From NCBI GenBank assembly GCA_016935655.1, contig JAFGQM010000036.1:1-7712 (forward strand): DNA of 7,712 bases, given 5' to 3'. The DNA is from Candidatus Altarchaeota archaeon. GTDB lineage: Archaea; Altiarchaeota; Altiarchaeia; JAFGQM01. The notes below the pieces were generated by a model. That model did not search any database. It was not told the DNA's origin and saw nothing but the letters and a program-made list of their open reading frames with translations. The position numbers and the translations under genes were made by a program. Below, piece after piece: positions 1 through 6,242 of the stretch. The first letter of the stretch is position 1. Every line of letters starts with the position of its first letter.

Positions 1-838
1 GAAGTCTTCGGAAGCCTTCAAGTAGAGTATGTTTATCCCACTCTTCATCTGTGACTGCCGCTTGCCTCTGCTCAACAATTGCTGTTACATTCTTTACGTA
101 TTTACCCTCTTTTAAAGCATCCTTGAGGCCATATCTATAAAGTACTGTTTTTGGATTTGAAGGCGTTGCAGTCATTTCAATTACTAACTTTGGTTTTAGG
201 TCAGAAATTGCTTGTGCCCATGATCTCGTCGTGGTAGCATCTTGACCATAACGATGTCCCTCATCCAAAAACACCACTAAATCGGATAGATTCGCTAAGT
301 AATCAACAAAACTTGGACCAAAAATTTCACTTTCTCGCCTTAATCTACGTTCAGCTTCGCTACCGCTCCTTGGTCTTATTTGGCCTGGTGTTAATATGAA
401 AAGCGTAGGAGAATCAGCTATGAATTGTTGCTCAGGATGATAACCTTCGATATTGTCTACATGAACCACTTTAGGCAAAGGAAAACCAGAAAGCCCCTTA
501 AAGATATACTTGGGATGTGACGAAACTGCTTCCGCCTTCATCTTTCGTAGTATTGTGCTACTTGGTGCAATGAAGACAAAATGTTTAGATTTGTGCTCAA
601 GGAAGAGATATGCAGCAATAGCCCCCATCAATCTCGTTTTACCGACACCAGTGGCCAAAGCGAAAGTGAAGCGAGCATAATCATCTGGGAATTCTAAAGC
701 CCCTGTTTGAAGCAATCTTTTGATTCTGGCTTGATCCAAAGTTCGTAAATCGACTGCTGAAACCTGTTCTGAAAATTTTCTCAATGAATCAGCTTGCGGT
801 TCTCGCAATGTCATCTCATGTATAATCTGGTCAATCAT
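1..838 (-). CDS. res: Type III restriction enzyme Res subunit, N-terminal part (cut by window edge)
   Basis: ATP-dependent helicase/translocase and endonuclease subunit of a type III restriction system, acting with Mod on unmodified DNA. I read 279 codons without a stop from the ATG at 838 to the left edge; the rest of the helicase and the C-terminal nuclease lie outside. Visible motifs are Walker A ATGVGKTRL (residues 62-70), Walker B FLDEGH (190-195) and TATP (223-226), the order of an SF2 helicase first RecA domain. The start lies one base after the mod stop (TAAGATG junction), so translation is probably coupled. An alternative in-frame ATG is nine codons in. The gene is A+T-rich like mod. 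A different SF2-containing R subunit is possible, but the mod neighbour makes type III by far the best call. Confidence 0.9.
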   Translation of the reverse strand, partial: MIDQIIHEMTLREPQADSLRKFSEQVSAVDLRTLDQARIKRLLQTGALEFPDDYARFTFALATGVGKTRLMGAIAAYLFLEHKSKHFVFIAPSSTILRKMKAEAVSSHPKYIFKGLSGFPLPKVVHVDNIEGYHPEQQFIADSPTLFILTPGQIRPRSGSEAERRLRRESEIFGPSFVDYLANLSDLVVFLDEGHRYGQDATTTRSWAQAISDLKPKLVIEMTATPSNPKTVLYRYGLKDALKEGKYVKNVTAIVEQRQAAVTDEEWDKHTLLEGFRRL

Positions 839-839
839 C

Positions 840-2522
840 TTAATCCCGCTTTACATATTTTTTTATAAGATCGCTGTCTATTCTATTAACTTGGATATTG
901 TTAGGTAACTGAAGACCTCGTCGTACGCCTTTAGCGGCGTATATAGTTAAAAATTGGCTATCTTTTAATTTTCTTTTTAATCCTTTCACCATCGCATCAT
1001 CAACAAATTTTTCAGTTATGTGAGCATAATGTTCCCCATTTCGCCCATGCAAAAACTCATCACCAGTAAGCAAGAAGCCCTCAATGGCACAAACGGCTCT
1101 AGTTAGAGGACCATTTGTATATTTTGGATTCATAATTGTAAGTTTAGTTTCTGAGTCCTCTGTCAAAAGTGGAGCCCCAACCTCAAGGAATCTAAACCCG
1201 CCGCCATTTTTTCTAACTCTAGGCAAGTCGATTATACCCCACAGGTCTTCCCCATTAACTACACGCTTTAATCTCTCAAGTGCAAGAGTTACTTGATCGT
1301 CCTTAATCTCAACCATTATCCATCGACGATGCATTCTATGAGCAACGGCACCAGTTGTTCCACTACCCGCAAAGAAGTCTAAAACAATATCATTGTTGTC
1401 ATCCGTTGTGTTAAGGTCTATTAATCTATGTAATAACTTCTCGGGTTTCTTACCTTTTTTCAATGTAACGCCGCCTTCCTTTGCAATGCCTTGCCAAGAG
1501 ATGTCTGACCAGAAGTTTGTAAGAGGTTCAACTAACTGCGTTTCACCATTCTCAGAACTGGTTTTATTTGCTAAGAAGAGTATCCGTTGGCCATTACGGA
1601 AATACATATCATCATAGTCTTCTCTATGATGGCAAAAGATTGTGTCTCGATCGGCCAGGGACATATCAATAAATCTTCTTGCTTCAGCACCCACGCCGTT
1701 ATAATCCGGTATTGCAAAACGAATAACATGATCAGCATGTTCTATTGCGAATTTTTCCATTCCTTTTTTAAAGACAGCTGGACCAAGTTCTTTACTGGCT
1801 CTTTTTGCATCTGGAAAATTAAGGGATTCAGCATAAATCTCGGTTAATGGTTTAAATTTCCATTCAGAGTAGGCAGAATCAATATTAGGTATGTATTGGT
1901 TATACGCTTTATCATATTTGTCACGCGCTACAAATAGTCGCTTGTACGTCCACTCCTTTTTGTCCTTAGCATATAGGTGTATGTACTCGGTTACATTGAC
2001 AACACCAGGATTTATAGCCTTATGTCCAGTTGCAGCACTTCGTTTTACAGATATTGTAGTGATAAAATTATTGCGAGTGAACTTAGCGTCGAGTATTGCT
2101 TTTAGATAGGCCTGTTCGGTATCATCTATTTCTATTGCAATGGCACCAGAAGGATGTAGGAACTCATACGCAAGATCTATTCGTTCTTTAATCATTGACA
2201 ACCAAATAGAATGCTCAAAGTTATCGTCATATGCTTCGAAATCTTGACCTGTGTTAAAAGGTGGATCAATGTATACAAATTTTATTTTGCCTGCGTAATA
2301 TGGCAAAAGAGACTGTAATGCAAATAAGTTCTCGCCTCTTATTAACAAATTGCTTTTGTTGGGGTCAAATTGTTGGTTCTTCTCATCACCTAAGGTCTCA
2401 ATTTCAATCAAAGGTCGAGGTAGAAGGGCTTTACTACCACAAAATTCCCATTTCTCAGTTTCAGGATTTTGGAGTACATGTTCGCCTTTATGTGGCCATA
2501 TTAATTCGAGACGCTTAGTCAT
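840..2522 (-). CDS. mod: Type III DNA methyltransferase Mod (beta-class N6-adenine)
   Basis: Transfers methyl from S-adenosylmethionine to adenine in the recognition site and gives the type III complex its DNA specificity. At 560 residues it is of ordinary length for Mod. The catalytic motif IV, DPPFNTG, is at residues 86-92 and comes before the SAM-binding motif I, FFAGSGTTG, at 383-391: the beta-class order. Between them (about 150-340) is the variable target-recognition region. GGGFRFLEVG near 440 is the tail pattern common in Mod proteins. It starts 11 bases after the MBL stop, with no clear Shine-Dalgarno and no good TATA box, so co-transcription with the genes before it is likely. The A+T content is clearly higher than in the MBL gene, which points to separate acquisition. 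No frameshift is seen; the gene looks intact. Confidence 0.95.
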   Translation of the reverse strand: MTKRLELIWPHKGEHVLQNPETEKWEFCGSKALLPRPLIEIETLGDEKNQQFDPNKSNLLIRGENLFALQSLLPYYAGKIKFVYIDPPFNTGQDFEAYDDNFEHSIWLSMIKERIDLAYEFLHPSGAIAIEIDDTEQAYLKAILDAKFTRNNFITTISVKRSAATGHKAINPGVVNVTEYIHLYAKDKKEWTYKRLFVARDKYDKAYNQYIPNIDSAYSEWKFKPLTEIYAESLNFPDAKRASKELGPAVFKKGMEKFAIEHADHVIRFAIPDYNGVGAEARRFIDMSLADRDTIFCHHREDYDDMYFRNGQRILFLANKTSSENGETQLVEPLTNFWSDISWQGIAKEGGVTLKKGKKPEKLLHRLIDLNTTDDNNDIVLDFFAGSGTTGAVAHRMHRRWIMVEIKDDQVTLALERLKRVVNGEDLWGIIDLPRVRKNGGGFRFLEVGAPLLTEDSETKLTIMNPKYTNGPLTRAVCAIEGFLLTGDEFLHGRNGEHYAHITEKFVDDAMVKGLKRKLKDSQFLTIYAAKGVRRGLQLPNNIQVNRIDSDLIKKYVKRD

Positions 2523-2533
2523 TGTAGCTATAT

Positions 2534-3991
2534 CTATACAGAGTATCTCTTTCTACATTCAACCTCTAAAACCTTCCCAAACTCCTTAAACTCCCCCGCC
2601 TTCTCCGTATGCACCGGTATCACCGTCTCAGCCCCGATCTCCTCCACGATCCTCTTCAAGTCCAGCCCGTTCGCGTGCCCGGAGCAGTGCGCCTGCAGAT
2701 AGGGATACAGCTTGAAATGCTTCAGCCACTCGTCGGCCTTGCGCGCATCGATCATCATCTCGTCGCTGAACGGCTCGGTCACGCTCCTTATGTAGGCGCT
2801 CCCCTTCTCAGGCCTTATATCGATCAGGTTCTTCAATTCAAAGAAGTCGCACCTGAATATGTACTCGCCCTGGTTCTTACCCACCTCCTCATAGGTCACG
2901 GAGTTCTTGTGGTCCAGGAACCCCCGCTCCCAGGACTCGTAGTCCTGGCATTTTATCTCGTCAGGGAACCTGTCGTCACAGAGCACGCCCCAGGTCTTTT
3001 TCGGCAGGTGGACCCTGATGTTCTTGTCATCGACCCGGGGGGCCTCCACCTTGCTCTCCTCCAGTAATTGCAATAGATATGCCTGTTTTGTGTTGATCAC
3101 CAGGCTCCTGTCGCTCTCTTTGGCGATCTCCAGGAACGTGGCCATCCTATCTATATCTCTAACAGGGAAGTTCACGATTATAAGGCCTTTGGTCCTTTCG
3201 ACGGTCTCCTTGCAGTCGTCCTTCACCTTCCCCTCGCTTTCTATCTTGTTCGAATCCACCCGCGTCCCCTCGATTATCAGGACCTTCGGCTTCACCTTGG
3301 CGGCTTTCTTCACGAAGTCCTCGGTGAACTGTCTTCCGTAGCCGTGAAATCTGAGGTCTCCAGTATAGACTATAGGTCCGCAGTCTGCGTAGATTATATA
3401 CGCTGTAGCCCCCGGCAAGGAATGGTTCACAGGGACGGCCTCGACCTCCACATCCCCTACTTTAAACCTTTTAGAATCTATCTCATGAATCGGCCTCGGC
3501 ACCGGTTCTATATGTCGTGAGTCCAGCTTCTTGAGCCCCCCCTTCTTGGCCTCGCCCAATTTGAAGGACTCCTTGAAATTCACGAGTTCGATGAAGCTCC
3601 CGCTCCCTGTTTGATCAAGAGCCTCCATCACGTCTTTCGAGGCAGAAGTGCAGTAGATGGGCATGTCCTTCCTAAGGAAATGCACATAGGCGCTATGGTC
3701 CATGTGCGCGTGGGAAAGAAGTACACCGTCTACGGTCCGTGGTCCGGTTTTCAGACTGCAGTGCTCCAAGTAGTCTTCCCTATAGATACCCTTCAAGTCA
3801 GGCAATAACCCGAACTCTTGTAAATCCAAAATGCCGTTGCACTTGCGCGGTTGTAAAAACTCGTCAAAGTATTTCCCGGCCACGCCGAAGCTCATGCCAA
3901 AGTCCAGGAAGAACCGGGTCTTGCCCTCTTCCACGAGGATCTTGTTCCCGCCTATTTCATTCACCCCGCCGTAGAAAGTAAGAGAGGTCAT
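2534..3991 (-). CDS. RNase J-like metallo-beta-lactamase/beta-CASP nuclease
   Basis: Predicted zinc-dependent nuclease of 485 residues, in the range of RNase J/CPSF-type beta-CASP enzymes that cut or trim RNA from the 5' side. The metal site is complete: D30 in FFLDFG, HAHMDH (94-99), H190 in VNHSLPG and D212 in YTGD. Beta-CASP motifs are also visible: E241 in LIIEGTR (A), H439 in CSGHAN (B) and H461 in PVHTE (C). It should therefore be active; RNA rather than DNA as substrate is inferred from the family. Its ATG overlaps the HEPN stop by four bases (ATGA), which implies translational coupling, and mod follows 11 bases after its stop. Its first 12 codons are repeated as a remnant at 5005-5049, so the gene seems once to have started directly behind the promoter there. 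A housekeeping RNase J cannot be excluded. Confidence 0.85.
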   Translation of the reverse strand: MTSLTFYGGVNEIGGNKILVEEGKTRFFLDFGMSFGVAGKYFDEFLQPRKCNGILDLQEFGLLPDLKGIYREDYLEHCSLKTGPRTVDGVLLSHAHMDHSAYVHFLRKDMPIYCTSASKDVMEALDQTGSGSFIELVNFKESFKLGEAKKGGLKKLDSRHIEPVPRPIHEIDSKRFKVGDVEVEAVPVNHSLPGATAYIIYADCGPIVYTGDLRFHGYGRQFTEDFVKKAAKVKPKVLIIEGTRVDSNKIESEGKVKDDCKETVERTKGLIIVNFPVRDIDRMATFLEIAKESDRSLVINTKQAYLLQLLEESKVEAPRVDDKNIRVHLPKKTWGVLCDDRFPDEIKCQDYESWERGFLDHKNSVTYEEVGKNQGEYIFRCDFFELKNLIDIRPEKGSAYIRSVTEPFSDEMMIDARKADEWLKHFKLYPYLQAHCSGHANGLDLKRIVEEIGAETVIPVHTEKAGEFKEFGKVLEVECRKRYSV

Positions 3992-4467
3992 TTCAGGATC
4001 TCAAGTAGTTTAGTCCTCATGGCATCCGCCTGCTCGGAGGTCATCCTCCTGGCTATGGACTCCACCCTGCCCAAGAAGTTCTCCGCCTTGGATATCATCT
4101 CGCTAGAAAGGGTTTGGTTTGAGTGGCTGTCCACATAGTACTGCGAGTCTATCCTTTTATCCCTCGCCCACGTGGCGATGTCCCTGAGAGGTTTTTCCCC
4201 GAACAGCACCTCCAGAAGCACTATGGATACCGCATGGTTCTCGCACTTGACCCCTGTCTTCCGCAGGAGTGCCGTGAGGCTGTCGTATATCGCGTAGTAG
4301 GCCTCGGATATAGAGTTGTCATAGAGCCCGTTGCCGGCCAGTATCTCCGCTGACTTCAGACAGTCGCCGGATTTCCTCGTATAGGACTTGAAGACGTTCT
4401 CCGACGGTGCCACAACCTCCAGCTGGTGGGCCTTAGCCGCCTTCCTTAAAAGTTCCGAGTCTTTCAT
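3988..4467 (-). CDS. HEPN-domain protein, partner of the nucleotidyltransferase
   Basis: All-helical HEPN protein of 159 residues. The hallmark is a helix reading SISEAYYAIYDSLTALLRK (about residues 52-70), followed by a second helix with ARDKRIDSQYY (101-111). The usual RNase motif R-x4-6-H is absent: R105 is ten residues from the next histidine, so this copy may bind rather than cut RNA. I chose the ATG at 4467 because GAGGA lies five bases upstream; the first in-frame ATG (4497) has no such site and would overlap the upstream gene by 65 bases. With the chosen start the overlap is 35 bases. HEPN and minimal nucleotidyltransferase genes are commonly paired as toxin-antitoxin or defence modules, in which the transferase AMPylates the HEPN protein; that role here is inference from pairing. 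Confidence 0.8.
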   Translation of the reverse strand: MKDSELLRKAAKAHQLEVVAPSENVFKSYTRKSGDCLKSAEILAGNGLYDNSISEAYYAIYDSLTALLRKTGVKCENHAVSIVLLEVLFGEKPLRDIATWARDKRIDSQYYVDSHSNQTLSSEMISKAENFLGRVESIARRMTSEQADAMRTKLLEILK

Positions 4468-4978
4468 AGAATTCCTCAGCACCCCTGAATATCGCATGGT
4501 TGTTTATGATCTCCCTGACGAGCGGGCTGGTCAAGTCAAACTTGCCGGTCTTGACACTCGCTCCCTTTATTTCCCCATCCAGCCTTTCACAGTATATGTC
4601 TATATCGCTGCCCTTCTTGGCTGAAAATCCGGTATGGCTCCCGAAGAGTATGACCATGCCCCCACAGTCCTCTAGGGCTCTTTCCATGACCGGCGCTAGG
4701 TGTGGATACCTCCGCAGGCATTTGAGAGCCTTGTAATTCTCAGCAGCGAGGATGCAGGTCCTGGCCTCGATGGTCTGCCTCAGGCTGAACACCCGGTTCT
4801 TCCCCGATCTACGGGCGTCGAGTATGTTGTCCTCCACCAACCGGTCCACAGACCTTTTGACCGTCGAGGCAGGCGCGCCTACGGCCTTGGATAGCCCTCT
4901 AAGGTGGTTTCCGCCCTCGAGGAGTACAAGCACGACCTCAAAATCCAGACTGTTCTGTTTTTGGAACATATGTTCCAT
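4433..4978 (-). CDS. Winged-helix protein fused to minimal nucleotidyltransferase (MNT)
   Basis: Two-domain protein of 181 residues. Residues 10-65 look like a winged helix (STVKRSVDRLVEDNILD as recognition helix, then a basic wing RRSGKNRVF). Residues 108-150 carry the polymerase-beta nucleotidyltransferase signature: GS at 113-114, SDIDIY with D125 and D127, and a likely third acid, D148, in KFDL. The catalytic triad thus appears complete. It precedes the HEPN gene with overlapping reading frames, the layout of MNT-HEPN modules where MNT is the antitoxin. The winged helix could let it repress its own promoter: a 16-bp perfect palindrome covers the start codon. A second ATG at 4969 (Met4) sits in the centre of that palindrome and fits the TATA-like TTTTAA about 28 bases upstream better, so the true start may be there. 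Confidence 0.82.
   Translation of the reverse strand: MEHMFQKQNSLDFEVVLVLLEGGNHLRGLSKAVGAPASTVKRSVDRLVEDNILDARRSGKNRVFSLRQTIEARTCILAAENYKALKCLRRYPHLAPVMERALEDCGGMVILFGSHTGFSAKKGSDIDIYCERLDGEIKGASVKTGKFDLTSPLVREIINNHAIFRGAEEFYERLGTFKEGG
4962..4977. promoter_or_regulatory. 16-bp perfect palindrome over the wHTH-MNT start codon (putative operator)
   Basis: TGGAACATATGTTCCA reads the same on both strands and overlaps the start of the wHTH-MNT gene (ATG at 4978) and its second ATG (4969). A dimeric winged-helix protein, most simply the encoded one, could bind here and block initiation. The position and symmetry are seen directly; the regulator is inferred. Confidence 0.55.
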
Positions 4979-4986
4979 TTTTGAAA

Positions 4987-5000
4987 TTAAAAGCTTAAAA
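4987..5000 (-). promoter_or_regulatory. Possible TATA box of the wHTH-MNT gene
   Basis: On the minus strand this reads TTTTAAGCTTTTAA. The first TTTTAA is centred about 28 bases before Met4 (4969), the spacing expected for a leaderless or near-leaderless archaeal start. It would give the MNT-HEPN pair a promoter separate from the one upstream of the MBL remnant. Confidence 0.4.
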
Positions 5001-5004
5001 TCCT

Positions 5005-5049
5005 TTAGGTAGTCTCATCCACTCCGCCGTAGAAAGTGAGTGAGGTCAT
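5005..5049 (-). pseudogene. Remnant of an MBL gene 5' end (14-codon ORF)
   Basis: From an ATG at 5049 the minus strand encodes MTSLTFYGGVDETT and then a stop. The first ten residues are identical to the N-terminus of the RNase J-like gene starting at 3991 (MTSLTFYGGVNE). At DNA level 32 of 37 bases match; four of the five differences are silent third-position changes and the fifth gives Asn to Asp. The identity stops abruptly after codon 12. This is the stump left when the MNT-HEPN genes, with a fresh MBL start, came to lie between the promoter and the MBL gene. It ends 26 bases before the wHTH-MNT start and may now act as a short leader peptide, but no product is proven. Confidence 0.75.
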
Positions 5050-5053
5050 GTTG

Positions 5054-5088
5054 ACATTTTGTTTACAATCGTATACATTTTGTTTACA
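5054..5088 (-). promoter_or_regulatory. Promoter with 14-bp direct repeats, 21-bp period
   Basis: ACATTTTGTTTACA occurs perfectly twice on the plus strand, at 5054-5067 and 5075-5088, exactly 21 bp apart (two helical turns). Between them, TGTATACG on the minus strand is centred about 25 bases before the remnant ATG at 5049, the place of an archaeal TATA box. Two copies on the same DNA face around the TATA box suggest an operator for a tandem-binding regulator. It would control the whole minus-strand run to its left. Confidence 0.5.
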
Positions 5089-5150
5089 CTTGAGCCATGG
5101 ACAACAGTAGGCCATTAAGCCGTATTGAGGTATCTTCGTCACGAATTTCA

Positions 5151-5171
5151 TAGTTACTTATTAGGTAACTA
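5151..5171. repeat. Inverted repeat, 7-bp arms, 7-base loop
   Basis: TAGTTAC (5151-5157) and GTAACTA (5165-5171) are perfect complements. The repeat lies just past the stop of the zinc-ribbon gene at 5185, so it may mark the end of that transcript. It shares the GTTAC/GTAAC half-site with the palindromes at 6209-6228 and could instead bind the same regulator. No clear T-run follows on either strand. Confidence 0.35.
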
Positions 5172-5184
5172 AGGATAAAATGCA

Positions 5185-5529
5185 TCACCGCTCTTTGTAT
5201 CTCCCCCAAAGGTAGTCGAAGTAGCCCTCCCAGAACTCCTTCTCCTCTTCGTTCTTGTATTCGCATTTGAACTCCGCCCCGTGCTCGCGCGCATCTAGGT
5301 ATTCCAGGCTTATGAATATGTAATGGTCGCTCAGCGTCCCGACAAAATACGCTGGTGGCATGATAGCCCCGTACTTTTCCTTATGCATCACAACAGCCTC
5401 CAAGACGTCGGAGACTATGTCGTAGAACTTGCCTTCGGCGCCGCACCTGTAGCACCTCACTTCCTTCTTGTAGGGGATGTAGTATTCCCCGCAGGGGCAT
5501 TTCCATTCATAGTAGGAATGATAGGTCAT
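5185..5529 (-). CDS. Small zinc-ribbon protein of unknown function
   Basis: Predicted soluble protein of 114 residues. The N-terminus holds a zinc-ribbon-like set of cysteines, CPCG (C11, C13) and CYRCG (C26, C29), followed by a mixed domain with hydrophobic strands (AYFVGTLSDHYIFISLEYL) and an acidic, aromatic C-terminus ending WGRYKER. I do not recognise the family. An in-frame ATG 17 codons earlier (5580) was rejected because it lies inside the hairpin terminator of the upstream gene, while a TATA-like CTTTTAAG is centred about 25 bases before 5529; the gene is then leaderless. It has its own transcription unit, separated from the two small genes before it by the terminator. Two cysteine pairs suggest a structural zinc; nucleic-acid binding is only possible. 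Confidence 0.7.
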   Translation of the reverse strand: MTYHSYYEWKCPCGEYYIPYKKEVRCYRCGAEGKFYDIVSDVLEAVVMHKEKYGAIMPPAYFVGTLSDHYIFISLEYLDAREHGAEFKCEYKNEEEKEFWEGYFDYLWGRYKER

Positions 5530-5550
5530 CTCTCGATTAATCGCGAAAAC

Positions 5551-5558
5551 CTTAAAAG
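5551..5558 (-). promoter_or_regulatory. TATA box of the zinc-ribbon gene
   Basis: CTTTTAAG on the minus strand, centred about 25 bases before the ATG at 5529, fits a leaderless archaeal transcript and decides between the two possible starts. It is directly abutted by the upstream terminator hairpin. Confidence 0.5.
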
Positions 5559-5588
5559 GCCGGGGAAAGCACCAAACCACCCCCGGCC
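5558..5588 (-). terminator. Hairpin terminator followed by T-rich DNA
   Basis: GGCCGGGG (5558-5565) pairs perfectly with CCCCGGCC (5581-5588), 8 bp of pure G+C with a 15-base loop. On the minus strand the stem is followed at once by TTTTAAGGTTTT. It lies 30 bases past the stop at 5619 and should end the two-gene transcript coming from 6167. Confidence 0.6.
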
Positions 5589-5618
5589 ACTAAATGTATC
5601 CATCTGGTAATTTCGGAG

Positions 5619-5945
5619 TCATACCGGTGGGATGATGATATCGTCTCCCTTCTCCGGTTTCTTGTCGGGCTCCCAGATAGCCTTCAGCGCGGTTACATAG
5701 AACCCGTCTTCCTTCTGATCCCGCCTGACCGTCTTGCGCATCCGCCTCTCGAACTCGCTCCCCTTGATGATGTCCTTCTCTACCAGCATCCCGATCAGCA
5801 CCTCCCATTGCTGGACGTAATAACGCTGGTTGGATTCGATCAGCCACTTGAGTTGATCATAGCTCCATGTTTGTTTCTTCGGCCACTCCGGGATAAAACG
5901 TGTAACATATCCCTCGATCACCGACCATCCTCTTTTCTTTGCCAT
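5619..5945 (-). CDS. Hypothetical protein, 108 residues
   Basis: I do not recognise this protein. It is soluble-looking, rich in Lys, Trp and Tyr, with a basic N-terminus (MAKKRGW), a helical middle (QLKWLIESNQRYYVQQWEVLIGML split over about residues 31-54) and a basic stretch RRMRKTVRRDQK (67-78), ending in DDIIIPPV. The basic patches could contact nucleic acid. It begins six bases after the stop of the 71-residue gene before it; GGAGGGG lies 12 bases upstream of the ATG, a usable but slightly distant ribosome site. The two genes form an operon ended by the hairpin at 5558-5588. No membrane segment or cysteine motif is visible. Confidence 0.65.
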   Translation of the reverse strand: MAKKRGWSVIEGYVTRFIPEWPKKQTWSYDQLKWLIESNQRYYVQQWEVLIGMLVEKDIIKGSEFERRMRKTVRRDQKEDGFYVTALKAIWEPDKKPEKGDDIIIPPV

Positions 5946-5951
5946 TTTGTG

Positions 5952-6167
5952 TCAGCGCCCCTCCAAGGATTTTTCATGTATTATCGCCTCTCTATAGCCT
6001 ACAAGCAACCCCAAAAGTGCTTGGTACTCGATGTACTGTTTCTCACCCTCATAGATCCTGTGCGAATAGATATAGTCTATTATCTCGTCCAGGACTCCCC
6101 TGAGGGCGGCATGCTCCATCTTCCTTTTCCTCGACTCTTTGATCATCTTCCGTGTTTCGGTCTTCAT
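5952..6167 (-). CDS. Hypothetical small basic helical protein, 71 residues
   Basis: I do not recognise this protein. It has a very basic N-terminus (KTETRKMIKESRKRKM) followed by two predicted helices, ALRGVLDEIIDYIYSH and YIEYQALLGLLVGYREAII, with no cysteines and no clear membrane span. It is first in a two-gene minus-strand operon, transcribed divergently from the CARF-wHTH gene at 6259. The shared 91-bp control region holds the tandem GTAACGTTAC-type palindromes, so the CARF protein may regulate it. No good Shine-Dalgarno is seen before the ATG; a weak TATA-like TTGATAAA lies about 38 bases upstream. Small size and unknown family keep confidence moderate. Confidence 0.55.
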   Translation of the reverse strand: MKTETRKMIKESRKRKMEHAALRGVLDEIIDYIYSHRIYEGEKQYIEYQALLGLLVGYREAIIHEKSLEGR

Positions 6168-6208
6168 CTTTCGGTGCTATACTTAGTTGTTTCCCGTTTA
6201 TCAATTTG

Positions 6209-6228
6209 GTAACGTTACTAACGTTACT
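6209..6228. promoter_or_regulatory. Tandem palindromic repeats upstream of the CARF gene (putative operator)
   Basis: The unit AACGTTACT is repeated back to back at 6211-6219 and 6220-6228. The left part forms a perfect 10-bp palindrome GTAACGTTAC (6209-6218) and the right one TAACGTTA (6219-6226). They lie directly upstream of the CARF gene's TATA box and within the leader side of the divergent 6167 gene, so one bound protein could control both. Confidence 0.5.
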
Positions 6229-6230
6229 AA

Positions 6231-6238
6231 TTTTTAAA
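6231..6238 (+). promoter_or_regulatory. TATA box of the CARF-wHTH gene
   Basis: TTTTTAAA is centred 24-25 bases before the ATG at 6259, so transcription should start at or next to the start codon and the mRNA is leaderless. There is no Shine-Dalgarno in the gap, which agrees. Confidence 0.6.
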
Positions 6239-6242
6239 CCCT

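Noticed and set aside
1084..2589. Several plus-strand open frames opposite mod
   Set aside because: All antisense to an intact methyltransferase with both catalytic motifs.
2609..3067. Plus-strand open frame of 152 codons inside the MBL gene
   Set aside because: Exactly antisense to a gene with all metal-binding motifs; its composition is that of a reversed coding strand and it has no recognisable domain.
5084..5266. Minus-strand open frame of 60 codons past the zinc-ribbon gene
   Set aside because: Overlaps the zinc-ribbon coding region in another frame, crosses the inverted repeat at 5151-5171 and the operator repeats, and shows no domain.
5530..5580. Upstream start for the zinc-ribbon gene
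   Set aside because: The added 17 codons lie on the terminator hairpin and TATA box.
5590..5847. Minus-strand open frame of 85 codons
   Set aside because: Overlaps the 108-residue gene in another frame and crosses its stop region; low-complexity, Arg/Gly-rich shadow peptide.
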